A DNA stretch of 64,000 nt from Apostichopus japonicus (Eukaryota > Echinodermata > Holothuroidea > Aspidochirotida > Stichopodidae). The DNA is taken from contig NC_092577.1 of the NCBI RefSeq assembly GCF_037975245.1, positions 14,129,013 to 14,193,012 of the forward strand. Reading direction: 5' to 3'. Both the position numbers and the translations under genes were made by a program. How positions within the stretch are numbered: the stretch's first letter is position 1; each line of letters opens with the position of its first letter. The notes under the pieces are model-generated. The model did no database searches and had not been told where the DNA came from. It saw only the letters and a program-made list of their open reading frames with translations. Shown here one piece after another: positions 54,050-64,000 of the stretch.

Positions 54050-55660
54050 GATGCTCAAAAATCAAAACTTGCAAGTGGTAGTTTCAAAACTTATCGCACA
54101 AAAGAAAACATATTTTGACCCATAATTGACCTTTGGTGACCTTGGATAACATAACGGTAATTTTACAAAACGTGCCACTTCTTCAGTTACAACTTGTCCC
54201 AATATATCAGCCATGTTAGTGACTAGAAGTTGTTGCAACAATTAGCATAAGTTGGCAGTTTTTTGCACATAGGCAACCTTGAATGACCTTAGATGACCTC
54301 ACGGTTTTTATCAAACATGATCCCCTCGATGATTTGAAATATGTTTTAAAATTTTATTTGCTACAATGTTCACACATGATGTTTTTGCTAAAAAGGTAAA
54401 ATCAACTTTTGGCCCCTTTTAACTTGAGAACTGGGTGTCCACTGAAACGGAAGTTGGTTTCCTCTATAGAGCACAACGAGCTCTATCATATATCGAAATA
54501 TTGTCCACCTTTTTGTTTCGCCCTGTATCTCCTAAAATGAGCATTTTCTTCAAGTTTTGATATTTAACCTTTTGACCTCACAGTCAGATGTAATTTGACA
54601 CACTGATGTCAAAAAGCAACATGAAAAGTCTGTACGACCATCCTTAATGTACTCATGTAAAAAAAACGACATATGATAACACCGCAGACGAAGATTGCAC
54701 AGGGGTCAACCATGGACAATTTTGATCAGAAGGTTTCTTTGAGATCCGATTATGGCAACGAAACTTTAAATAACCAAAGAAACCATTACAGGTCAGCGGA
54801 GGTCTACCTGAGGTCAAAGGTCACCTAGATGCGGGTCGATTACTAGATTTCAATAGCGTCACTCACAACAAGCCCCAAAATATCAACCATGTCTGACACT
54901 GTCAGTGGGAGTTTCACAATGTATTGCCAAAAATAACACATTTTGACCAAACATTGACGTTTGGTGACCTTGGATCACATCACGATTACTTTGGAAAATG
55001 TTCCCCTACTTCATTAAAAAATTGTCCTAATACTTCAGCCATGTCAGACTTTGTGACAAAGAAGTTGTTGCAACAATAAGCATAAGTTTGAATTGTTTTT
55101 GCATATATAAGCAACGTTGAATGACCTTGGATAACGTGATGGATTTAATCAAAAATATTCCCATCAATGATGTGAAACCTCTCCTAAAATTGCCATGTGC
55201 CCCAATGTACACACACATGTTATTGCTAATAAGGTATCAAAACCAACTTTTTGCCCCTCATAGCTTGAAAACCGGGTGTCCGTTTGCAGCGGGAGTTGGC
55301 GTCCTCTATGGAGCACAAAGAGCTCTATCATATATCAAAATATCGACAAACATTTTTTCTTGCTCCTTATCTCCTAAAGTGAGCATATTTTTCAAAGTAT
55401 TTCAAAAAGCAACATGACAAGTCTGTACGACCATCCTAACTGTGTAAACCTTGACCTCTGATAAATTCCGCACACGAAGGTCGCAGAGGAGTCAACCATG
55501 GACAATTTTGATCGGAAGGTACCTTTCAGATCCGATTATGGCCACGAAACTTCAAATAACCCAACAACTAATGCAGGTCACTGGAGGTCAACCTGGGGTC
55601 AAAAGTCACCTAGATGCGGGTCGACTACTGGATTAAAATATCTTTACTCCCAACCTTGAC
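54050..55660. repeat. Tandem repeat, two units of about 0.8 kb
   Basis: Unit 1 (about 54050-54860) and unit 2 (about 54880-55640) share, in order, TGACCTTTGGTGACCTTGGA-type, AGAAGTTGTTGCAACAATTA, CTTGAATGACCTTAGATGAC, AACTGGGTGTCC, GAGCACAACGAGCTCTATCA, AACATGAAAAGTCTGTACGA and CACCTAGATGCGGGTCGA. A partial unit starts at 55670 and a partial end lies at about 53600-53700. TGACCTTTGG-type phrases also occur in the 16.9-17.4 kb array. Confidence 0.85.
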
Positions 55661-56322
55661 GGACATTTTGTTTTCAAGTTATTGCAAAAATACTAGTTTT
55701 CGACCCCTAATTGACTTTTGTTGACCCAAAACATGGAAATGAGTTGCCCTCAAAATAAATAAATGCGATATGAGGAAATATACAAATGTATTACACTAGA
55801 AAATTAATCCATGGTTGATAGAAGAAGGATACTCCATTAATACCAATTTTTGATTAAAAATTATCTGAAAAATATGTTGGCAAGAAAACTTGTTTATTCA
55901 ATGTCAAGATCTTGCATTAAAGTCTAATATTTACATGAGTCTGTAACTTATGGAATATTCTGAAAAGTGTCCTTTGAGATATATTCAGACAAGACTGGTA
56001 AAATTTCGAACATCCATTCTGAATGTCCTTTTTGAAATTTTGTAATGTCATATTGTTGATATATTGGATTCATAGAAGGGGCTTGACTATGTGGAATTGC
56101 TCAGAAGCAGGGCCAAAATCAACACCTACTGAAAAATTTGCATGGTCACCTCAAAAAAAAAAAACATGCAAAAGTTGGACCAAAATGGGAACCCACTAAG
56201 TTTTGGCAAGTTTGTCACAATATTTTCCTGGAAGATATATGAACTTTGTTCCTTTACATAAATAAATCGCTTGGATAGAAGACAATCTTTAACCATGTTT
56301 GCATCTTACATTTCTGTTTCAG
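55661..56322. other. Intron before the large exon
   Basis: AT-rich, ending in a strong acceptor (CTTACATTTCTGTTTCAG at 56305-56322). No exon is seen. Confidence 0.5.
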
Positions 56323-59300
56323 ATTCAGTGTGCACCAAGAAAGTATTAAATGTTCAACTAAAGCCATTAGAAGACAAAAGGCAGGAACTCTCTCACAAAC
56401 TGAGTGAATCAGAAGATAAAAAAACAACATCTCACTGGAAGACTAGAATGGCATCAGAGAAGGAAAGACAACAATTCACTGATAAACTAACAATATCAGA
56501 AGATGAAAAGCATCAAATTACTGGAAGACTTAAAGCTGCAGAGGAAGAGAGACAACTACTCTATGATGAACTAACAGAATTAGAAAATGAGAGACAACAA
56601 TTTATAAGACGACTAAAGACGTTAGGGGAAGAAAGACAACAATTCAAAGATGCATTGAAGGCAACAGAGGAAGAAAGACAACAGCTGACTGAAAGACTAT
56701 GGTCAACAGAGGAAAAAAGACAACAGCTGACTGAAAGACTATGGTCAACAGAGGAGGAAAGACAAGAGCTGGCTGAAAGGCTAAAGACATCAGAGGAGGA
56801 AAGACAACAGCTGACTGGAAGACTAAAGACATCAGAGGAAGAAAGACAACAGCTGACTGGAAGACTTAAGTCAGAGGAGGAAAGACAGCAATTCAAAGAT
56901 GCATTGAAGGCAAGAGAGGAAGAAAAGCAACGACTGACTGGAAGACTACAGACAACAGAGGAGGAAAGACAGCAATTCAGAGATACATTGAAGGCAACAG
57001 AGGAGGAAAGACAGCAATTCAGAGATACATTGAAGGCAACAGAGAAAGAACGACAACAGCTGACTGGAAGACTACAGACAACAGAGGAGGAAAGACAACA
57101 ATTCAAAGATGCATTGAAAACAACAGAGGAAGAAAGACAACAGCTGACTGAAAGACTAAAGTCAACAGAGGAGGAAAGACAACAATTCAAAGATACATTG
57201 AAGGCAACAGAGGAAGAAAGACAAGAGCTGACTGAAAGACTAAAGTCAACAGAGGAGGAAAGACAACAATTCAAAGTTACATTGAAGGCAGCAGAGGAAG
57301 AAAGACAACAGCTGACTGGAAGACTAAAGACAACAGAGGAGGAAAGACAACAACTCAAAGATACATTGAAGGCAACAGAGGAAGAAAGACAACAGCTGAC
57401 TAGAAGACTAAAGTCAACAGAGGAGGAAAGACAACAATTCAAAGATACATTGAAGGCAACAGAGGAAGAAAGACAAGAGCTGACTGAAAGACTAAAGTCA
57501 ACAGAGGAGGAAAGACAGCAATTCAAAGTTACATTGAAGGCAACAGAGGAAGAAAGACTACAGCTGACTGGAAGACTAAAGACAACAGAGGAGGAAAGAC
57601 AACAATTTAAAGATACATTGAAGGCAACAGAGGAAGAAAGACAACAGTTGACTAGAAGACTAAAGACAACAGAGGAGGAAAGACAACAATTTAAAGATAC
57701 ATTGAAGGCAACAGAGGAAGAAAGACAACGGCTGACTAGAAGACTAAAGTCAACAGAGGAGGAAAGACAACAAATCAAAGATACATTGAAGGCAACAGAG
57801 GAAGAAAGACAAGAGTTGACTGGAAGACTAACTTCAAGAGAGGTGGAAAGACAACAATTCAAAGATACATTGATGGCAACAGAGGAAAAAAGACAAGAGC
57901 TGACTGGAAGACTAATGTCAAGAGAGGAAGAAATATTTCACTTCAGAGATGCATTGACGATTAGAGAGAAAGAAACACAACAGCTGACTTCAAGACTAAA
58001 GACAACTAAGGAGGAAAGACAGCAGTTAAAAGATACGTTGAATGCAACAGAAGAAGTAAGAAAACAGCTGAGTCGAATACTAATGTTATCAGAGCAAGAA
58101 ATATTTCACTTCAGAGATGCATTGACGAATATAAGGGAAGAAACACAACAGCTGACTTCAAGACTAAATTCAACAGAAGAAGAAAGATTACACTTCAGAG
58201 ATATATTGATGGCAACAGAGAAAGAACGACAACAGCTGACTGGAAGACTTAAGACAACAGAGGAGGAAAGACAGCAATTCAGAGATACATTGAAGGCAAC
58301 AGAGGAGGAAAGACAGCAATTCAGAGATACATTGAAGGCAACAGAGAAAGAACGACAACAGCTGACTGGAAGACTACAGACAACAGAGGAGGAAAGACAA
58401 CAATTCAAAGATGCATTGAAAACAACAGAGGAAGAAAGACAACAGCTGACAGGAAGACTAAAGTCAACAGAGGAGGAAAGACAACAATTCAAAGTTACAT
58501 TGAAGGCAGCAGAGGAAGAAAGACAACAGCTGACTGGAAGACTAAAGACAACAGAGGAGGAAAGACAACAACTCAAAGATACATTGAAGGCAACAGAGGA
58601 AGAAAGACAACAGCTGACTAGAAGACTAAAGTCAACAGAGGAGGAAAGACAACAAATCAAAGATACATTGAAGGCAACAGAGGAAGAAAGACAAGAGCTG
58701 ACTGAAAGACTAAAGTCAACAGAGGAGGAAAGACAACAATTCAAAGATACATTGAAGGCAACAGAGGAAGAAATACAAGAGCTGACTGAAAGACTAAAGT
58801 CAACAGAGGAGGAAAGAAAGCAATTCAAAGTTACATTGAAGGCCACAGAGGAAGAAAGACTACAGCTGACTGGAAGACTAAAGACAACAGAGTTGGAAAG
58901 ACAACAATTTAAAGATACATTGAAGGCAACAGAGGAAGAAAGACAACAGCTGACTAGAAGACTAAAGACAACAGAGGAGGAAAGACAACAATTTAAAGAT
59001 ACATTGAAGGCAACAGAGGAAGAAAGACAACGGCTGACTAGAAGACTAAAGTCAACAGAGGAGGAAAGACAACAAATCAAAGATACATTGAAGGCAACAG
59101 AGGAAGAAAGACAAGAGTTGACTGGAAGACTAACTTCAAGAGAGGTGGAAAGACAACAATTCAAAGATACATTGATGGCAACAGAGGAAAAAAGACAAGA
59201 GCTGACTGGAAGACTAATGTCAAGAGAGGAAGAAATATTTCACTTCAGAGATGCATTGACGATTAGAGAGAAAGAAACACAACAGCTGACTTCAAGACTA

Positions 59301-59966
59301 AAGACAACTAAGGAGGAAAGACAGCAGTTAAAAGATACGTTGAATGCAACAGAAGAAGTAAGAAAACAGCTGAGTCGAATACTAATGTTATCAGAGCAAG
59401 AAATATTTCACTTCAGAGATGCATTGACGAATATAAGGGAAGAAACACAACAGCTGACTTCAAGACTAAATTCAACAGAAGAAGAAAGATTACACTTCAG
59501 AGATATATTGATGGCAACAGAGAAAGAACGACAACAGCTGACTGGAAGACTTAAGACAACAGAGGAGGAAAGACAGCAATTCAGAGATACATTGAAGGCA
59601 ACAGAGGAGGAAAGACAGCAATTCAGAGATACATTGAAGGCAACAGAGAAAGAACGACAACAGCTGACTGGAAGACTACAGACAACAGAGGAGGAAAGAC
59701 AACAATTCAAAGATGCATTGAAAACAACAGAGGAAGAAAGACAACAGCTGACAGGAAGACTAAAGTCAACAGAGGAGGAAAGACAACAATTCAAAGTTAC
59801 ATTGAAGGCAGCAGAGGAAGAAAGACAACAACTGACTGGAAGACTAAAGACAACAGAGGAAGAAAGACAACAGCTAACTGGAAGACTAAATACAACAGAG
59901 GAAGAAAGATTTCATTTCAGAGATAGATTGGATACAAGTGAAAACAAGCTGAAGACATTGAAAAAT
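56323..59966 (+). CDS. Large exon of a 14-residue-repeat helical protein
   Basis: A single exon of 3644 bp without stops: acceptor CTGTTTCAG|ATTC (phase 1), donor AAAAAT|GTAATT (phase 0). After a short leader (SVCTKKVLNVQLKPLEDKRQ) about 80 repeats follow the pattern TEEERQQ(L/F)x(D/G)xLKx, in alternating forms TEEERQQLTGRLKT and TEEERQQFKDTLKA (42 bp each). Hydrophobic residues occur at only two positions per 14, four apart; the rest is Glu, Arg, Gln, Lys and Thr. This predicts a long continuous helix: a weak coiled coil or a single alpha-helix. A 1302-bp block (31 repeats, 434 residues) recurs almost unchanged (57841 matches 59143; 56971 matches 58273). No named family is recognised; it resembles trichohyalin-like and other Glu/Arg/Gln-rich helical proteins in composition only. 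The stop at 59985 lies in the intron. Confidence 0.88.
56960..59850 (+). repeat. 1302-bp higher-order tandem repeat within the exon
   Basis: About 2.2 copies, starting near 56960, 58262 and 59564. Landmark repeats with unusual residues (REEEIFHFRDALTIREKETQ and LSEQEIFHFRDALTNIREET) occur once per copy, which dates the duplication as later than the 14-residue expansion. Copies differ by whole-repeat gains and losses (28 residues) near 57150 and 58720. Confidence 0.9.
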
Positions 59967-60350
59967 GTAATTAAAAAATCTAATTGATATGATTGATCGT
60001 CTGTCCTTCAATGTTAAACGCCCACATTCCTTCTTCTAGAACAGTAGTTCCACAGTTCCTGGGAGTTCCTTTGAAGGTTGGGTCACAATTTTAAGCACTA
60101 AATAATTGTGAACATGTGATTTTCTCTGAGCAAAGTAGTAACTTTGCGATAGTCACACCCTCAAGTAAAGGTCAAAAGGTTATCATTGCAGCCTGCCTAA
60201 AAATAAGTGTAAAGAAATTTATCAACTTAAATAATGTTTTCCCTTCAGACACAGGCTACTTCAATGTTGGTATACATTTTAATTTGTGGCAAGTAACCAC
60301 TGGGAAGGTGCATTCTTCTTGACTCATTCATTGTGTTGTTTACATGACAG
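59967..60350 (+). other. Intron between the two repeat-protein exons
   Basis: 384 bp, GT (59967) to AG (60350), with TTGTGTTGTTTACATGACAG at its 3' end. Both flanking exons are in phase 0. Confidence 0.8.
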
Positions 60351-60488
60351 GAGCATGAAGAGGCTAAATCAAGTCTAAGAGCTACAAAAGATGAACTTGT
60401 GAAGTCTCAACTGGAATATGCCAAAGAATCCATGGCCTTACAAGAGGTCCTGAAGCAGACTAGGGAAGCCTTGAATCGGCAAGAATTG
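60351..60488 (+). CDS. Following exon of the helical-repeat protein
   Basis: 138 bp, 46 codons, phase 0 at both ends: acceptor TTTACATGACAG|GAGCAT, donor GAATTG|GTAAGT. It encodes EHEEAKSSLRATKDELVKSQ, LEYAKESMALQEVLKQTREA and LNRQEL, a normal amphipathic coiled-coil segment with better heptad hydrophobics than the repeat region. Strong splice signals and phase agreement with 59966 support it. Later exons are not identified in the window. Confidence 0.85.
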
Positions 60489-62124
60489 GTAAGTATGATT
60501 AAAGGCACACTCTCAGCTAGGAAATTGCTAAAATCAAAAATCTTGTCTCAACGTATTCCCCGATTAAAAAATAAAAACAATGCTGCCCTCTTCTCACAGC
60601 GGCAACATATTCATTTCTTTAATATGCAAATGGGTACCGTTACCGCGAAGGTATCAGATTTCCGAGATTCTAATCTGCCTCTCAGTGTTGCGTAACCTAT
60701 AGGCACACTGTGTAATTGTACTGTGTGCTATTCGAGTTACGCAATTTTTCGATTTGCTATATCGAACAGTGCATATTGTACTGCTGGGAAACGCTATACC
60801 AGCTCGTAGCAGCAGGTAGTTGTAATGGAAAGTCATATGGGCCCGTATGATCTCGTGCTGCCGATTTTTGTTGGAGAAATTGCTGAAGAAATAAAATGCG
60901 AATAGTTTCGTCGTGTAATTCTCTATAAACATGTGACTGAATGTGTGCTGCTTATGTACTGTTATTTGACGAAACGACTTCTTCAATACTTGAGTTCAAA
61001 ATAAAATAAAACAGTGAGCAAACAGCTTATCTACTAGAGAGCCTGTGTAGAAAAAAAACACGCACATAATACAGACAGGTTAATGAGCATGGTGAACACA
61101 AAGAGATAGATGTAAGGGGATTAGTAGACAAGGGATGGAGAGAAGAAAGAAAGATAAAAACCAACAGGGGAAGAGGATAGGTAGGAGATAAACAGTGGAA
61201 GAACAAAGAGAGGATTAAGGGAAGGGGTAGGGAATAAACTGGAGAAGGACAACGACAGAAAAGTGTGGAGAAAAAAGGGGTGGAAAAAGCTATGAGAAGA
61301 GGAGTAATGGGGGAGGGGGGCAAGTGGGGAAGGAGGGGGAATGAAGAAAAGTTAGTCATGTCCTTCCTGAATGTTGAGCCCATGAGGTTGAATGGTGCGA
61401 AGGCGTAGCATCCACAACCTCTTTCTGCTGATAAATGTTATGTTTGTTTATTCACTGAGATTGTAACTTGCACTCATTGTAATAACTAAAAATTATTGTT
61501 CAAATCTGGGTGAAAGTAGACCCCTTAATGATGCCCCTAACACGTTAAACTAGAAATATAGCTCACACTCAAAATTTGCCAAAAATGTCAATGTCTTTGC
61601 TGATATGAAACTATATGCACATGACAACCTGATCAGATGACAACTACAGTATAGGCAGTTAAGAGTAACTATCTTTAAGCAGTGCAAGTACTGTACTGTA
61701 TGTACGAATGATGCCACATCATCATGAAACATAAAAAGAAAACATAAAGAGAAAAGAATAAATGTGCAATTTTTGAACACAAACTGCTTCAGACAGGTAG
61801 GTAGCACATTCTACAAGATTGGTAAATGTCTTTATTTTTCAGAGATAAGGACAAATACTACAGGTACTGTTATCATTAACTTGTGGGGTTTGAACATTTT
61901 TGGGTCCCTCACATTTACAGACCTCCAGTGGCTGTATTAGCACAATATTTAGCACTACATGTCTATGTCATTAATATAACATAATACAATAAATGAATAA
62001 ATGTGTCCAATGTCCTAAATCTGGTTAGTCATATACAGTCCTACAGTAGTAGACTGCAGACCTAGTTAAAATGTAGACTTATTTACAGCATGGAATGGTT
62101 ACAGTATGTACATAAAAAAATTAC
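60489..62124. other. Intronic or intergenic, with a purine-rich tract
   Basis: From about 61099 to 61358 the plus strand is strongly A/G-rich (GAAGAAAGAAAGATAAAAAC, GGGGGAGGGGGGCAAGTGGG). No exon is supported. Confidence 0.5.
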
Positions 62125-62274
62125 CAGTCTCCACTGGGGTATAGCTGCTGGAGTGCATTGCTGCATCAGCTTCTGTTGGGCATGGCCTTTCATTGAGGAA
62201 CTGGTGTTATCTTTTCTGGTTGATCAGTTTGGATACCAACCTCTCGAGTTTCTTAATTGGGCACACACCTTCAA
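62125..62274 (-). pseudogene. Candidate exon with one in-frame stop
   Basis: The minus strand is bounded by an acceptor (TTTGTCTTTTTCAG|TTGAAG) and a donor (GAGACTG|GTAATT). One frame reads EGVCPIKKLERLVSKLINQK then R, TAA, HQFLNERPCPTEADAAMHSS and SYTPVETG. The even, codon-like composition and splice borders suggest a former or dispersed coding exon, possibly from a mobile element. I do not recognise the family, and the stop makes it non-functional as read. Confidence 0.35.
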
Positions 62275-62410
62275 CTGAAAAAGACAAATAATACCGGGAT
62301 GTGCAAAGTTAATAATATATCAGAATGCATACTGTACGCAAAGCAGGGAAGTGCTCATGAATATTTGAGTGCCAGGCAGATTGGGCGGTAGTGTGATCCA
62401 CACCCTGGGA
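62275..62410. other. Short spacer
   Basis: Nothing supported. Confidence 0.4.
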
Positions 62411-62646
62411 GAGGGATTTCATGGGTGGGGTACCCCCCCCAAATGGACAAATTTTGCACATGAAGTATGCTTAGGTGGTGCTATATTCCTATTCTGTGCC
62501 ATATATTCTCCCAGATTTTGGTTATGGTAAAACTTATTAAATTATCATCAAAAAGTGCTGGGCGAAAAAGGCTAAATACTGTTTGTGCGGGGCGGCATTC
62601 AGAACTGCTGGGCGTACAGTAGCTGCCCAGTGTGAGCAAATCCCTG
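62411..62646. mobile_element. Short TIR remnant related to 8574-9049
   Basis: Ends GAGGGATTT (62411) and AAATCCCTG (62638-62646) are inverse but for the first base. Internal AAAAGTGCTGGGCG, GGGGCGGCATTC and CTGCCCAG blocks parallel the CAGCACTG, GGCGGCCCCGCC and CTGGGCGG blocks of the element at 8574. No target duplication is seen. Confidence 0.5.
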
Positions 62647-63870
62647 ACATAGTGAATTATATAACTTCCAACATAAATTACTGAATACCACGTTTTGCCC
62701 TTCACTAAATAGTCAAAAATTCAAATCAATTTTGCAAACACAGAACAGTAATAACACTACTAGTTAATACAGAACTTTACTATTGGCAGCATAAATTCAT
62801 CACATCTGCTTTATGATTTACAGTACGTATGGTGTCAACTCTGCAAGTATTCAAGAATGGTCCATTTACTAATATAGTGCAAACCTAAACTAGTGATGTG
62901 CAACAATTTCTATTATATTTCTTATTTCTATGTTAGTAGTATACACCTGCAGTATTATAACTCATCTACTAATACCTTACATACACTAAATATCATAACG
63001 TTTGATGTTACAATGGCAATGTCCCAGTAGGCTTGCTCATACACTAATATGTCACCAAATTTCATCATGTTCAGGGATGCATAATTGCTTTCAAAAATAT
63101 AGCTAGGCTTTGCTTATTTACAAGACTAAAAATTACGGAATATTCTACAGGTGTGCCCTAAACAATGAAGTGTTTAAAAGATATATACTATAGAAACATG
63201 ATATGGTATATAATGGGTGACCATTCTAGTTCTCTCACAAATCAGTTGTATCATTTTCATTTTGTATAATTTTTAGAGCTGCATGATCAGATTATGTGTA
63301 GAGCTATGAAGCCTTTGATGTTGTTATATTTTGGCAAATGTCTTTAATTTCTATATCATGATGAAATTATCAATTATTGTAAGACGGACTCAACGATCCC
63401 CGGAATGGTGTGTCATGTCCGATGAAGCGCATATTTGGTGCGTTATTACAACTACAATATGTGCGTCAGTGTCCCTCAATGTGCCATGCATGGTGTATCC
63501 TTTAAATTAAATGTGATAAATTTTGTCGAACATAAAATGGTGGCATTCATAATTATTGGTGACATTGATTTGTTTATGTTGTCCTTGATTGTATGATTAA
63601 ACAACGATGATAGCAAACTATCATGTTATGAATGCATAAACATGTGAACAATATCTACTATCCTTCACTAATTCAACAAAGGAGCCTGTAGAGCTAGTGT
63701 AGCTTCTTTCTGAGAAGGCTTTTGAGTTTTGAATTAATTTGGAAAACTTAGTAATATCAGTTATCACTTTACACTACAGTTACAGGAAAAGCCGCTACCG
63801 TTTTTTTAAAGTTACTATACCAAGTTGGGAGTATTATAGGCAAACTCTAATTTGGGTGAAAGAGTTTAAA
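62647..63870. other. Non-coding, no gene seen
   Basis: AT-rich with no supported exon or repeat. Confidence 0.45.
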
Positions 63871-63875
63871 TTACA

Positions 63876-64000
63876 AAGTGGCTATTCTTACGACTAGTCG
63901 TAACAATAATTCCCTTTTACGCATGCACAGTTGCTTTTACGTGGCTATTTTTACGACTAGGAGTACTCTTTTTACGACTAGGAGTAACAATATTTTCCGG
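63876..64000. repeat. Short tandem motif at the window end
   Basis: GTGGCTATTYTTACGACTAG occurs near 63879 and 63941, and TTTTTACGACTAGGAGTA again near 63968. The first has a palindromic form, ACGACTAGTCGT. The array may continue past the window. Confidence 0.7.

Noticed and set aside
56561-59794. Long minus-strand ORFs (433, 352 and 128 codons) rich in Ser, Cys and Val
   Set aside because: They are the antisense of the 42-bp repeat; a stop-free period keeps them open, and the plus strand has splice sites and a helical protein.

Overview
The window is an animal nuclear locus: introns with GT-AG borders, no operons, AT-rich DNA, long (TA)n microsatellites and a dense, nested load of eukaryotic mobile elements. 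A Penelope-like element, a tRNA-headed SINE, CR1/L2- and jockey-type LINEs, a Ty3/gypsy element, hAT-type TIR elements and an NXPE-family gene together suggest a marine invertebrate, most likely a deuterostome such as an echinoderm (sea cucumber type). The taxon is an inference; no single feature proves it.

Two host genes can be supported. On the minus strand an NXPE-like gene runs from about 20952 to 4044 in at least three coding exons: a type II membrane anchor (20707-20952), an Ig/filamin-like NXPE domain (13380-13904) and the C-terminal esterase-like domain (4044-4853). Exons two and three join in phase. A diverged copy of the first exon lies at 31998-32192. On the plus strand a very large exon (56323-59966) and a following exon (60351-60488) encode a protein of about 80 near-identical 14-residue helical repeats, arranged in a 1302-bp higher-order repeat. 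A possible signal-peptide exon (46012-46108) and two weaker exon candidates (42438-42508, 62125-62274) are isolated.

The rest is mainly mobile DNA. 1-3.6 kb: end of a TIR element, a foldback, a hAT MITE with a perfect 8-bp target duplication, and a Penelope-like element with 165-bp inverted terminal repeats. 5.5-13 kb: a 47-bp minisatellite, a SINE-like repeat headed by the first 45 nt of U2 snRNA, and a TIR element. 13-23.4 kb: tRNA-headed SINEs, a 60-bp-arm palindrome, a 1.5-kb hAT-like element, a 120-140-bp tandem repeat, a CR1/L2 3' end, and a 1.1-kb hAT element. 25-32 kb: a 105-bp tandem repeat, an 859-bp element with near-perfect 80-bp TIRs, a broken jockey-type LINE, and a composite TIR element whose empty site survives in the duplicated NXPE exon flank. 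33-45 kb: a hAT transposase remnant, a broken gypsy element, and another TIR element. 47-53 kb: two decayed L2/CR1 LINEs, one split by a 3.5-kb transposon carrying a degraded XPG-like (Academ-type, inferred) protein. 53-56 kb: roughly 0.8-kb tandem repeats.

The strongest candidates for something little described are the U2-headed repeat, the shared internal and subterminal modules seen in TIR elements with different ends, and the giant single-exon 14-residue-repeat protein still being homogenised by tandem duplication.
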